From NCBI GenBank assembly GCA_913062745.1, contig CAJXXJ010000001.1:1-28812 (forward strand): a stretch of DNA of 28,812 nucleotides, read 5' to 3'. The translations under genes and the position numbers were made by a program. The stretch's first letter is position 1, and every line of letters begins with the position of its first letter. This stretch comes from an uncultured Phaeodactylibacter sp. (GTDB taxonomy: Bacteria; Bacteroidota; Bacteroidia; Chitinophagales; Saprospiraceae). The notes below the pieces were generated by a model. It searched no databases, was not told the origin of the DNA, and saw only the letters and a list, made by a program, of their open reading frames with translations. Of the stretch, positions 7,384 to 15,959 are shown in pieces.

Positions 7384-9495
7384 CTACCGCTCCGCCGGAG
7401 CATTCATACCTAACTGGCACATCAGGAATCGGTACCGGAATTCGTAGTAGTCAATCAACTGCTCGGTAGACTGCCCGGAGCCGTGCCCGCTGTCGTAATT
7501 GATATACAGCAGGATCGGGTCGCGCTGCCCCGGGTTATTCTGGAGAGCTGCGACAAACTTTTTGGCGTGCAGCGGGTCTACCCTTGAGTCATTCTCGCCC
7601 GCCGTCACCAGGGTGGTCGGCATATTGACGCCCATGCGGATGTTGTGATAGGGCGAATAGCTCAGGATGTACTGCAGGTCTGCCTTGTTGTCCGGGTCGC
7701 CGTACTCCGGAATCCAGTAGCGGGCAATCAGGAATTTGTGAAAGCGCACCATATCGAGCAGGGGCACTGCACAAATGGCGGCTTTGAACAGGTCCGGGCG
7801 CTGCGTCAGCACTGCGCCTACGAGTAGCCCGCCGTTGCTGCCGCCTTCCATCGCCAGCTTTTCCGTAGAGGTATATTTTTCAGCAATCAGATACTCAGCA
7901 GCGGCGATAAAGTCGTCGAAAGTATTCTGCTTTTTGTGCAGCATGCCGTCTTCGTGCCACTGCTCGCCGAATTCATCGCCGCCCCGGATGCCCGCTACAG
8001 CGTATACGCCGCCCCGGTTGATAAACATAGCGCGGGTGCCCACAAAGGAAGGAGAAATGCCGCTGTTGAAACCACCGTAGCCGTACAGCAGGGTAGGGTT
8101 GCTGCCGTCAAGCTTGAGCCCTTTCTTATGGACGATAAACAACGGAACCCGTGCGCCGTCCTTTGACTCGAAGAACTCAATTTTGGCTTCAATTTCTCCC
8201 GTTTCCACAGGCACTTCCTGCTGGTAAAACAATTCCCATTCCAGCCCTTCCTTTGCCAGGTCGTCCGGCTTGAGCCGGAAAATCTTGGATGGGCTGGTGA
8301 AGGTACTCAGGCCCACGAAGATGGCGTCCACATCGCGGTTGTAGCTGGCGTAGGAGATATTACCGACTTCAGGCGCTTCGATTTCCCGGATGAGCTTACC
8401 GCTATCCAGCTCGCGCAGCATCATACGGGACAGCACGTCCTTCTTCTCGATAGTAATCAGGTGCTCATCGGTCACCGCATAAGATTCCAGTACGATGTCC
8501 TCCCGTTCCGGCACCAGGGTCTTCCAGTTTCCAAAGCCCGGCTTCGCCTTATCGGCCACCATCAGCTTGAAATTAGGAGCCTCGTGGTTGGTATAGAAGT
8601 AGATGCGGTCATCTATGGCATTCGGGGAAACCCGGAATTTCTGGTTGGCGTAAATCTCGACCGGCTCGGCCTTACTGCCGGTCTGCTTCATACGCAGCGA
8701 ATGCGTCGCGTAGAAATCTCCTTCGCTGTAGAAGGTCAGGTCACTGTAGCGCGTATCGTATACGCTGGCAGTCAACTTGGCATCCTCCGGCACCAGCAGG
8801 GTGACATCCTCGGAGCGGTCGCTGCCGATTTTATGCTTGCGCACCTCGATAGGCTTTTGCGCATTGATCATCTCCTGTGTGCGCACCCAGATGTAGGCGT
8901 GCTCCTCATCGTCGGTCCAGGTGAAGCCCCGCAGGCCCTCCACCGGCTCACCCAGCTGCTCGCCGGTTTGGGTGTCAATGATGTAGTAGGTGCGGATTTC
9001 TGCTCCTTTCGACTGTACGCCGACGGCTACCTTTTCCGCATCTTTGGTAAAGCTGCGGCCGGCCATGGAAGACTTGCCGCTCGGGTCGAGCTGTTCGGGG
9101 TCAAACAGCAGCTTTTCTTCTCCGTCAATAATGGTATACAGCTTGTCCTGCTTTTCGCCCTGCTTGCGGCGGGTAAAAAACTGCCGGTCGGCCACGAGTT
9201 GCAGCGGGCTTTCCACATCCCGGTCGATGTAGGCCTGCAGCTCTTCGCGCAAGCCCGGAATGTCTTCGCAGCTTTGATTGACGTAGTTGAGCGTAGCATC
9301 GTGCTGCGCCCTCGTCCAACGCTGCACTTCCGGGTCTTCCTTGTCCTCGAGCCAGCGGTAGGGGTCAGTCAGCAGGTAGCCATTGACCGTATCGGTGACC
9401 GGGCGGGCTTCCGTGTGCGGAAAAATAAACTGTGCCTGAGCATTTTGCATAAATACAAATGTGAGTAATGCGATTAAATAGGGGATACGCTTCAT
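7384..9495 (-). CDS. Prolyl oligopeptidase (S9A), exported
   Basis: Cleaves short peptides after proline. I use the ATG at 9495 (703 residues): it opens a signal peptide, MKRIPYLIALLTFVFM ending at AQAQ, while the longer frame from 9546 adds 17 residues before it. A -7-like TATCTTTTG at 9523-9531 also falls inside that extension. The N-terminal region shows the family start (DPYRWLEDKEDPEVQRW), then the propeller. The catalytic domain contains Ser553 in GGSNGG, Asp636 in GENDSRV and His671 in SGHGSG, close to the pig enzyme numbers (554/641/680). It follows the MATE gene with a 97-bp gap and has its own promoter element, so it is probably transcribed separately. Confidence 0.94.
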   Translation of the reverse strand: MKRIPYLIALLTFVFMQNAQAQFIFPHTEARPVTDTVNGYLLTDPYRWLEDKEDPEVQRWTRAQHDATLNYVNQSCEDIPGLREELQAYIDRDVESPLQLVADRQFFTRRKQGEKQDKLYTIIDGEEKLLFDPEQLDPSGKSSMAGRSFTKDAEKVAVGVQSKGAEIRTYYIIDTQTGEQLGEPVEGLRGFTWTDDEEHAYIWVRTQEMINAQKPIEVRKHKIGSDRSEDVTLLVPEDAKLTASVYDTRYSDLTFYSEGDFYATHSLRMKQTGSKAEPVEIYANQKFRVSPNAIDDRIYFYTNHEAPNFKLMVADKAKPGFGNWKTLVPEREDIVLESYAVTDEHLITIEKKDVLSRMMLRELDSGKLIREIEAPEVGNISYASYNRDVDAIFVGLSTFTSPSKIFRLKPDDLAKEGLEWELFYQQEVPVETGEIEAKIEFFESKDGARVPLFIVHKKGLKLDGSNPTLLYGYGGFNSGISPSFVGTRAMFINRGGVYAVAGIRGGDEFGEQWHEDGMLHKKQNTFDDFIAAAEYLIAEKYTSTEKLAMEGGSNGGLLVGAVLTQRPDLFKAAICAVPLLDMVRFHKFLIARYWIPEYGDPDNKADLQYILSYSPYHNIRMGVNMPTTLVTAGENDSRVDPLHAKKFVAALQNNPGQRDPILLYINYDSGHGSGQSTEQLIDYYEFRYRFLMCQLGMNAPAER

Positions 9496-9522
9496 CGGTA
9501 ATGGATTGGTGTAGGTTAAGGC

Positions 9523-9531
9523 CAAAAGATA
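9523..9531 (-). promoter_or_regulatory. -7-like element (TATCTTTTG) for the prolyl oligopeptidase gene
   Basis: The minus strand reads TATCTTTTG, the TAnnTTTG consensus with one extra T, about 27 bp before the ATG at 9495. No -33 TTG lies at normal spacing. Its position inside the longer possible reading frame argues for the shorter start. Confidence 0.35.
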
Positions 9532-9592
9532 AGAAAGAAAGTGCAAATAAAAGGGCGCTCACCCGACTGACAGCCCGGAGTTTGCCACCGGG

Positions 9593-10936
9593 CTATTTTC
9601 CGGCTATAGCCGCCTTCCTTCGTTTGGTCAGGCGCAGGAAACGGAAGGTCAGCAACAGTGCACTTGCGCTCAGCCCCACGACCAGCCCGATCCAAATGCC
9701 GGCCACGTTCCAGTCCTGCTCAAAGGCCAGCCAGTACCCGATCGGGATGCCAATGACCCAGTACGCAAGCAGTACGAACAGGGTGGGTATCTTCACGTCC
9801 TGAATACCCCGCAGCAGCCCCACGCCTATGGCCTGCACCGAGTCTGAGATTTGGAAAACGGCGGTCAGAAAAAGCAGCACAGCCGCGTACTCCACCACCT
9901 GCGTTTCATCATTGAACAACAAAGGCAGCTGATGCCGCGCCAGCACGAAAACCACCGCACAGAGCATGCCGTAGGCCACTGCAATAGTGAAGGTAGAGGT
10001 GCCGACACTTCTTGCATGCGCCCAGTCCTGCCGGCCGTAAGCGTAGCCCACCCGTATGCTCCCGGCAGCGCTGATACCCACCGACACCATGAAGGTAAAA
10101 GAAGCTATGCTGATAGCGATCTGATGCGCGGCCTGCTGTACATAGCCCAGCCAGCCCGCCATGATGCCGGACAGGGCAAACGCAGCTGATTCCATGCCGT
10201 ACTGCAGGCTCGCCGGCACGCCTATACGGAACACATCGCGGAAGCGCTCCCAGCGTATTTGCAGCTGATCCCCCAGTTGCTGCCGGTAAGGGGCAAAGCC
10301 TTTGCTGTAGGCAATGAGCCAGAAGATAGCGACCAGGATGACGATACGGGACGCCATAGTGCCCACGCCTGCCCCTTCCAGCTCCATGCGCGGGGCGCCC
10401 CACTTGCCAAATATAAAGGCGTAATTGACCAGGACATTCACCGGGATAGAGAGCAGCGCCAGGTACATCGGCACCCGGGTGCGCCCCAGCCCGTCTGCGA
10501 ATTGCTTCATCGCCATGAAGGCAGCCATCGGGATCATGCCCCAGCCCATCCAGATGAGATAGGGCTTGGACAAATCCGCTACGATGCGGTCCTGCCCAAA
10601 GTAGTAGACCATATCCACTCCCAAATGTATGCCGATAGCGAAGAGCAGCGACATCACCGTCACGATCAGCCCGCCGTTAAAGAGGATGCGCATGGGGCGG
10701 TGGATTTCCTCTTCGCCCAGGGCCGAAGCCACCAGCGGTGATATCGCCGTCGTAAGTCCAATAGCCAGGATAAGCGGCAGGGTGATGAGGTTGTTGACGA
10801 AGGAAGCAGCAGCCAGCTGCGAGCTGTGGATAGCGCCCACCATCGCACTGTCGATGATGCCCAGGGCAATCTGCGTCATGTTGCCCAGTATGATCGGCCA
10901 GCCCAGCCGCAGCGTTTGTTTTACTTCGTTCCACAT
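9593..10936 (-). CDS. MATE family multidrug/metabolite exporter
   Basis: An inner-membrane, cation-coupled antiporter exporting drugs or metabolites. The 447-residue length and about 12 hydrophobic segments fit the family. The start WNEVKQTLRLGWPIILGNMTQIALGIIDSAMVG matches the first MatE repeat, including the P-I-I-L-G-N and D-x-A-M-V-G signatures. The second repeat begins near GVPASLQYGMESAAFALSGIMAGWLG. The substrate cannot be assigned. A perfect -7 box lies directly upstream, so it is probably transcribed independently of the CNNM gene 48 bp upstream. Confidence 0.93.
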   Translation of the reverse strand: MWNEVKQTLRLGWPIILGNMTQIALGIIDSAMVGAIHSSQLAAASFVNNLITLPLILAIGLTTAISPLVASALGEEEIHRPMRILFNGGLIVTVMSLLFAIGIHLGVDMVYYFGQDRIVADLSKPYLIWMGWGMIPMAAFMAMKQFADGLGRTRVPMYLALLSIPVNVLVNYAFIFGKWGAPRMELEGAGVGTMASRIVILVAIFWLIAYSKGFAPYRQQLGDQLQIRWERFRDVFRIGVPASLQYGMESAAFALSGIMAGWLGYVQQAAHQIAISIASFTFMVSVGISAAGSIRVGYAYGRQDWAHARSVGTSTFTIAVAYGMLCAVVFVLARHQLPLLFNDETQVVEYAAVLLFLTAVFQISDSVQAIGVGLLRGIQDVKIPTLFVLLAYWVIGIPIGYWLAFEQDWNVAGIWIGLVVGLSASALLLTFRFLRLTKRRKAAIAGK

Positions 10937-10943
10937 AGCGGCG

Positions 10944-10951
10944 CAAAGGTA
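10944..10951 (-). promoter_or_regulatory. -7 promoter element (TACCTTTG) of the MATE gene
   Basis: Exact TAnnTTTG match on the minus strand, ending 8 bp before the ATG at 10936. The transcript would be leaderless or have a leader of only a few nucleotides. No TTG was found at the -33 position. Confidence 0.4.
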
Positions 10952-10984
10952 GCTACCTGCCGGAGAGTTTATGCCTGACGCCTG

Positions 10985-12244
10985 TTAATTTTCCGACCTG
11001 CTTTCGCGGAACACGCGCACCGTCTCAATTTTGGTGTCGCTCACCAGCTCCAGGATGAAACGGAAGCCATTCAGGTGGATTTCGGCATTTTGCTCAGGGA
11101 TGGACTCGGTGCAGGTGACCAGATATCCGGACAGGGTGTGGTAGTCGCCTTCCGGCAAACTCAGGTGGTACTTGTCATTGAGGTAGTCTATTTCCAGGCG
11201 GCCGGAGAAGATGTATTCTCTGCCATCTTCCACCACAACCTCCACGTGCTCTTCCTGATCGTGCTCGTCTTCAATCTCCCCAAAGATTTCCTCCAGGATA
11301 TCCTCCATGGTAATCAGGCCGGAAATGCCGCCGTATTCGTCTACCACCAGGGCGATGTTGATGCGCTCCCGGATGAAGCGGTTCAGCAAGTCAGTAACCC
11401 GCATGGCTTCCGGCACGAAGGGCAGGTCCATAATTAGCTCCTTGATGGAGGCCGGTTGTTTAAGCAGTTGTTGGTGGTGGACATAGCCGAGGGCATTGTC
11501 AATATCCTCCTTGGTGATGATGATACGAGACAGCTTGGTTTCCCGGAAGAGCTGCTCCAGTTTTTCCACCGACTCGTTCACATCTATATTTTCGATCTCC
11601 GGCCGGGGGATCATACACTCGCGCACCCGCACATCCCGCAGGTTAAGCGCCTTGCCGAATAGCTCCCGGTCAATATCCTCCTCTTCGTCGCCGCTGCGGC
11701 TGTCGTTGATGAAGTTTTCGAGGTCAATCCGGGTGAAAGCATTGTCCACCTGCTCCGCCGGCGTACGCAGCAGTTTGAGCAGCTGATTGGACAGCTTGGT
11801 CATAAACCAGGCTGGCAGCAGGAGCACCCACTTCAGGCCCTGCAGCGGCACTGCCATGAAGTAGAGCACATCATCTGCGTAGAGGCGGAAGAGCGTTTTG
11901 GGCAGGAATTCTCCGAAGATAAGGACCACAATCGTGATGATAATCGTCTCAGTGAGCAGCAACAGCAGCGGATTGGCCTCCAGCGGCTGCAGCATCAGCA
12001 GGCTCGGCTCAATCAGCTGTGTCATCAGGTAGGTGAAGAGGACGAGTGCGATGTTGTTGCCCACCAGCATGGTACCCAAAAAACTCGAGGGGTCCTCGTA
12101 AAAACCGGACAGGATGCTGCCGCGGCGCAGGCTGCGCTTCTTTTTGAGCTCCAGCCGCAGCTTGTTCGCCGAAATGAATGCAATCTCAGTGCCTGAAAAC
12201 AGGGCTGAAAGCATAAGGGAGAATATGATCAAGGCAATTAGCAT
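10985..12244 (-). CDS. CNNM/CBS/CorC-HlyC membrane protein (hemolysin family)
   Basis: A 419-residue inner-membrane protein of the CNNM (DUF21) transporter family, implicated in magnesium or other divalent cation handling. About four hydrophobic segments occur in residues 1-150, starting with LIALIIFSLMLSALFSGTE and including the typical GTMLVGNNIALV and FGEFLPKTLF motifs. A CBS pair follows (about 195-320: VRECMIPRPEIENID, then VVDEYGGISGLITMEDILEEIFGEI), then a C-terminal CorC_HlyC domain ending VRVFRES. It resembles GldE of gliding bacteria, but its neighbour is lptC, the arrangement of the general family in Bacteroidota, so I do not call it gldE. It sits 13 bp after lptC in an evident operon. 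Confidence 0.9.
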   Translation of the reverse strand: MLIALIIFSLMLSALFSGTEIAFISANKLRLELKKKRSLRRGSILSGFYEDPSSFLGTMLVGNNIALVLFTYLMTQLIEPSLLMLQPLEANPLLLLLTETIIITIVVLIFGEFLPKTLFRLYADDVLYFMAVPLQGLKWVLLLPAWFMTKLSNQLLKLLRTPAEQVDNAFTRIDLENFINDSRSGDEEEDIDRELFGKALNLRDVRVRECMIPRPEIENIDVNESVEKLEQLFRETKLSRIIITKEDIDNALGYVHHQQLLKQPASIKELIMDLPFVPEAMRVTDLLNRFIRERINIALVVDEYGGISGLITMEDILEEIFGEIEDEHDQEEHVEVVVEDGREYIFSGRLEIDYLNDKYHLSLPEGDYHTLSGYLVTCTESIPEQNAEIHLNGFRFILELVSDTKIETVRVFRESRSEN

Positions 12245-12257
12245 GCGCTGGGGTTGG

Positions 12258-12806
12258 TTATTCTTCGGCTGGCTCCTCTACCTTAATCCGGCCCTCAATC
12301 GCGTTGATGCGGGAGTAGGTAAAGTTTTGGTCGGCCTCAAAGCCATGGCCGTATATGATTTCATCGGGCCGGGTGACGACCACAAACTTTTTGGTGTACA
12401 CCTTGCCGGTATGCTCGTCCCATATCAGCTCTTCGGTCTCGAGCTTTTCTCCTTCTGTGCTTTTCCACACAACGCTGTCGCGAACGACTACCTCGCCCCG
12501 GTTTTCGTAGCGGACGCCATAGCGGGCAGTCAGTTCGCCGGTGACCAGGCCTTCCGCATCGTAGAAATCGACATTAACTCCATCCGGAAACTCCTGATGG
12601 GGCTGTGTGCGGTCGAGGTGGTAAAGCATCGTCGGGCCGGTGATGCGTACCCGCACCTGCGCAGAGTCGCTGTAGAGGATTTCCACCTCCTTAGCCGTTT
12701 CTACGTTGGTACTGTAGTTATCCGTAAGGGCTTCAATTTCAGCCAGCTCATTTTTGCAGGCGGCCAGGCTGATAAGGGCTAGCCCAAAGAGGATGAATCG
12801 TAACAT
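12258..12806 (-). CDS. lptC: LptC-like lipoprotein of LPS export
   Basis: A 182-residue periplasmic component of the Lpt bridge that carries LPS from the inner to the outer membrane. The signal peptide ends in a perfect lipobox LAAC with Cys17. In many Bacteroidota LptC is a lipoprotein and not a bitopic protein. The body follows the LptC/OstA pattern of repeated short beta strands: VEILYSDSAQVRVRITGP, then FPDGVNVDFYDAEGLVTGELTARYGVRYE, then VWDEHTGKVYTKKFVVVTRP and an IYGHGFEADQ strand. The first four strands are typical of the Bacteroidota form. The CNNM gene 13 bp downstream is the common partner. Other lpt genes are not in the window. Confidence 0.85.
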   Translation of the reverse strand: MLRFILFGLALISLAACKNELAEIEALTDNYSTNVETAKEVEILYSDSAQVRVRITGPTMLYHLDRTQPHQEFPDGVNVDFYDAEGLVTGELTARYGVRYENRGEVVVRDSVVWKSTEGEKLETEELIWDEHTGKVYTKKFVVVTRPDEIIYGHGFEADQNFTYSRINAIEGRIKVEEPAEE

Positions 12807-13000
12807 GAAACAAGTTTATTAAAAAACGGCAGCTTTAACAAGCCCGGTGCCATCCGTTGGAATAAAAGGGTTCGTTTTTCGCCCGGACAGCGTTCCCCGG
12901 TACGGGGGTATAGCTACGGTCTAGAAAACAGTTGCTGCGGCCGTTCGGATTATTACAGAACGTTAATCTTGCCTACCTTTCGCCCAAACAAACGCCCAAG

Positions 13001-14101
13001 ATGCGCATACTGTTGCTTCTGCTGCTGCCAATTAGCCTGTGGGCACAGCAAGACTATCACGTGATGGCTTATTACTACCCCTGGTACGATGCCGGCCACT
13101 GGGAGGAAGGGTACTGGCGCGCTGAGCTGCAGCCTGCGCAGCAGCCCTTGCTGGGAGAATACGACAGTCAGGATGCCCGGGTTATCCGGCAGCACCTAAC
13201 CTGGTCGGAAGAGTACGGCATCGACAGCTGGGCCATCAGCTGGTGGGGCAGAGGCAGCTACTCCGACCGTACGCTGCGCAAGCACATCCTGCCGCAGATG
13301 GAGGGGCGGCAGGCGCAGTTTTGCATCTTTTACGAATCTCCGAAAATGCTGGGCGGGCTGCGGGCCGGGCGTATACAGATTGATGGAAAGCAAATCCGGC
13401 AGCTGAAGCGGGACTTCCGCTTTCTGGCTAAGCGGGTATTTTCCCACCCCAATTACCTAAAGGTGGAGGGCAAGCCGGCAGTGGTGCTTTACCTGACCCG
13501 CGCTTACCGGGGGCAGTATGCGGAAGGCTTGCAGGCGGCCCGGGATGCAGCCGCCCGGCACGGTTTCGAGCTGTACCTGATCGGCGACGAAGTATTCTGG
13601 GAGCGCACCAATAAAGACCGTGTGCGGCAGCTGGACGCCATCACGCCTTATAATATGCACGGACCGGCCCAGTTCGCCGGCTATCCTGCCGCTTCCGGCT
13701 TTTTTAAATTCGTAGAAGCCAAGTACCGGCAAATGCAACGGATTGCAGAGGAAGAAGGAGTGGACTTTATCCCAAACGTATTTCCCGGCTTCAACGACCG
13801 GGGGGTGCGCCCGGAGGCCCGGCATTACATCACCCCGCCGCAAGCCATGCCGGATGCAGAGCATTTATCCACATTTGAGGAATACGCGCGCATCGCCCGC
13901 AGGTTTGCAGGCGGCCCGCTCCGTATGGTCAGCATTACTTCTTTCAATGAATGGCACGAAGACACACAGATCGAACCTGTGGCTGCACAGGCTACGCCCG
14001 GCAAGTCTGAAACGGACAGCCGGTATACGTATCCGGCCTACGGCATGGGGTATCTGCAGCTGATCCGGCAGCTTTTCGCGAAAGCGCCCGCTAAGCCGTA
14101 A
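13001..14101 (+). CDS. Exported GH99-type glycoside hydrolase (endo-alpha-mannosidase-like)
   Basis: Predicted to hydrolyse internal alpha-mannoside links by the unusual GH99 route through a 1,2-anhydro sugar. The ATG at 13001 gives 366 residues that start with a signal peptide (RILLLLLLPISLWAQ). The 23 extra upstream codons of the open frame are unlikely, since a TACCTTTC -7-like element at 12974-12981 lies within them. Family marks are the HVMAYYYPWYD start, YGIDSWAISWWG, and the catalytic SFNEWHEDTQIEP. In that motif Glu317 and Glu320 align with the two catalytic glutamates of Bacteroides xylanisolvens GH99. No sus/PUL genes are nearby. The 3' end overlaps the opposing cyclase gene by 11 bp. 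Confidence 0.88.
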   Translation: MRILLLLLLPISLWAQQDYHVMAYYYPWYDAGHWEEGYWRAELQPAQQPLLGEYDSQDARVIRQHLTWSEEYGIDSWAISWWGRGSYSDRTLRKHILPQMEGRQAQFCIFYESPKMLGGLRAGRIQIDGKQIRQLKRDFRFLAKRVFSHPNYLKVEGKPAVVLYLTRAYRGQYAEGLQAARDAAARHGFELYLIGDEVFWERTNKDRVRQLDAITPYNMHGPAQFAGYPAASGFFKFVEAKYRQMQRIAEEEGVDFIPNVFPGFNDRGVRPEARHYITPPQAMPDAEHLSTFEEYARIARRFAGGPLRMVSITSFNEWHEDTQIEPVAAQATPGKSETDSRYTYPAYGMGYLQLIRQLFAKAPAKP

Positions 14102-15734
14102 CGGCTGCTCCTTTGCGCTCTTTTTTGACGAAGTACATATCGATCAGGCCCTTGTTTTTTGCCTGAACCTTGCCCCGGTATTCGCACTCAAAATTGTACT
14201 TGACCAGGTTGTAAGTGGCTTCGGAAATATTGACGCGCCCGGCCTGCCCGTTCGTCTCTACCCGGCTGGCGATATTCACCGTGTCGCCCCAGATATCGTA
14301 GGCAAATTTATTGACGCCCACTACGCCCGCCACCACCGGCCCGGTGTGTATGCCAATGCGGGCTTCGAAGTACGGTTTGCCGAGGCGTATTTTCTCTTGC
14401 TTTTGTTCCTCCAGGTACTGTTGCATCTCCATAGCCGCCCGAATCAGATTAGTCGGCATGGCTTTTCTGCCAGACAGGCCGGAAGCGCACATGTAGGCAT
14501 CGCCGATCGTTTTGATCTTTTCGATGTCATCGTGCTGTGAGATGATGAAGTCAAAAGCTTTAAATGAGTTGTCCAGTTCTTCCACCAGCTCTTCCGGTGT
14601 GAGTTGCTCCGAGATTTGGGAGAAGTTCTTAAAGTCGCTAAACAGTACCGTCACTTCCTTATACTTGCGCGGTTTGGCTTTACCGTATTCTTTCAGCTCG
14701 TCGGCAATCTGCTTGGGCAGGATATTGAGGAGGAGGCCATTGGAGCGCTCCTGTTCTTTTTCAATGATCCGGTTTTTTTCCTTGAGGCGTCGGCGCGACT
14801 TCCGGCTGATGAGGAAGAGGATGAGCAGGAGCAACGTCAGCAAGACACCCGAAGCGGCCAACAGCATCAGTTGGTCGCGTTGTGCTTTATTACGCTCAGC
14901 GGCGTTGCGGGACTGCTCTGCTTCCAGTTTCGCTTTGGCCAGAGAAGCTTCACGTGCCTGCAGGATGGCTTCCTGCTCCAGTTTTTGGCGGGATAGCTGC
15001 TTGACTTCCTTCTCTTTAGTTTCCGCCAGAGAGTCCGCCCGGGCTTTAGCCTGAGAGACATCGGCCAGGCGTTCCTCCTTTTCAGAGACCTCTTCCTCTA
15101 CGCGGCGCTTTTCCTGTACGAGCTGCTGTTGCTGCTGCTGCAGGCGGTCGCGGTCGGTGGACAGTTCGTCCCGCTCATTCGATAGGCGGTCAATTTCGCG
15201 CTGCAGGCGTTCCCGCTCCTGAGCGAGTGTGGCTTTCTGGCGCTGAAATTTGCTCTCCAGGTCACTGATACTCGTACCCTTCTGGCTGAAATAATTGAAG
15301 GCATCCTCATAAATTTGGTATGCCTCGCGGTAGTCCCGGTCTTTTTCAGCCAGGCGGCCGCGTTTCTGTACGCTTTTGACGATCAGGTCGAGGTCCCCGG
15401 CCTGTTTGGCTTTGGCCTGAGCAGTACGGTACCACACATCAGCATTGCGCTCGTTGCGCTCCCGCTCGTAAGCCCGGCCCACCAGAAAAGCTGCCTGCGC
15501 GCCCATACGGGGGTTGCCGAGGTCGCCCGCCAGGGAGTGCGCCCGCTTTCCGTAATCGATGGTCTGCTCCGCATCTCTGCGGATGTATGCGTCGGCCAGT
15601 TCGTAATTGAGGTACATTTTCTCCTCAGAAGTAGAGGCTTGTTCCAACTCCGCCTTCAGGTCTTCAATCGACGCATCCTGGCTGAAGAGGAACAAAGGGG
15701 CAAACAGGCAAGCAAGGACTAAAAGTTTTTTCAT
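14091..15734 (-). CDS. TPR/coiled-coil membrane adenylyl cyclase (class III)
   Basis: Makes cyclic nucleotide, probably cAMP, from the inner membrane. The order in 547 residues is: signal peptide (1-19, ending FSQ); TPR-like helical pairs (about 25-165) presumably in the periplasm; a long Gln/Glu/Arg-rich coiled coil (about 165-285); one transmembrane helix (about 290-313); a short HAMP-like or helical linker ending NGLLLNILP; and a class III catalytic domain (about 355-540). Metal-binding Asp367 (FSDF) and Asp412 (IGDAYM) are present. Lys408 and Asp480 (YDIWGD) are the pair that selects ATP over GTP in mammalian cyclases, and Asn487 and Arg491 complete the transition-state set. All catalytic residues are intact, so it should be active as a homodimer. 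Confidence 0.92.
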   Translation of the reverse strand: MKKLLVLACLFAPLFLFSQDASIEDLKAELEQASTSEEKMYLNYELADAYIRRDAEQTIDYGKRAHSLAGDLGNPRMGAQAAFLVGRAYERERNERNADVWYRTAQAKAKQAGDLDLIVKSVQKRGRLAEKDRDYREAYQIYEDAFNYFSQKGTSISDLESKFQRQKATLAQERERLQREIDRLSNERDELSTDRDRLQQQQQQLVQEKRRVEEEVSEKEERLADVSQAKARADSLAETKEKEVKQLSRQKLEQEAILQAREASLAKAKLEAEQSRNAAERNKAQRDQLMLLAASGVLLTLLLLILFLISRKSRRRLKEKNRIIEKEQERSNGLLLNILPKQIADELKEYGKAKPRKYKEVTVLFSDFKNFSQISEQLTPEELVEELDNSFKAFDFIISQHDDIEKIKTIGDAYMCASGLSGRKAMPTNLIRAAMEMQQYLEEQKQEKIRLGKPYFEARIGIHTGPVVAGVVGVNKFAYDIWGDTVNIASRVETNGQAGRVNISEATYNLVKYNFECEYRGKVQAKNKGLIDMYFVKKERKGAAVTA

Positions 15735-15770
15735 AAATATTGCTTATCGTTATGGCGCAGCGCTTTGTAG

Positions 15771-15889
15771 TGCATAAATGATGGCCTTAAGGGCTGCAGC
15801 CCACGTGCCGGGGCAGTGCTCCGGCTGTGTTTTGGGGTTGGCAGCTTAGGCAGAAACATTCCTGCGGCAGCGGGTGATGCATAAATGAT
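15771..15889. repeat. Two direct copies of TGCATAAATGAT
   Basis: Exact 12-bp copies lie at 15771-15782 and 15878-15889, 107 bp apart, in the region upstream of the cyclase gene. They may be binding sites for one regulator or chance copies; nothing else distinguishes them. Confidence 0.4.
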
Positions 15890-15894
15890 AATAA

Positions 15895-15902
15895 CAAAAA
15901 TA
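15895..15902 (-). promoter_or_regulatory. -7 element (TATTTTTG) for the cyclase gene
   Basis: Exact TAnnTTTG match on the minus strand about 160 bp upstream of the cyclase ATG. No -33 TTG at usual spacing. The implied leader of about 150 nt would contain both copies of the 12-bp direct repeat. Confidence 0.3.
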
Positions 15903-15959
15903 CAAACTCCCGGCTAGAAACGAAGGAAGCAGCCCCGGCATTTCCCGATTTGCCGCGAA

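Noticed and set aside
8461..9468. 335-codon frame opposite the prolyl oligopeptidase gene
   Set aside because: Antisense shadow; no motif, no own regulatory signals.
9572..9594. AGCCCGG-N9-CCGGGCT hairpin at the end of the MATE gene
   Set aside because: The stem is perfect, but neither strand has a T-run after it and it overlaps the stop codon, so I do not call it a terminator.
10985..12244. Naming the CNNM/CBS protein GldE
   Set aside because: The domain order is the same, but the neighbour is lptC and there is no gldD, ssb or mutY nearby, so the general hemolysin/CorC family name is safer.
15791..15802. GGGCTGCAGCCC perfect 12-bp palindrome
   Set aside because: Short, GC-rich and without a matching partner or regulator; easily a chance palindrome.
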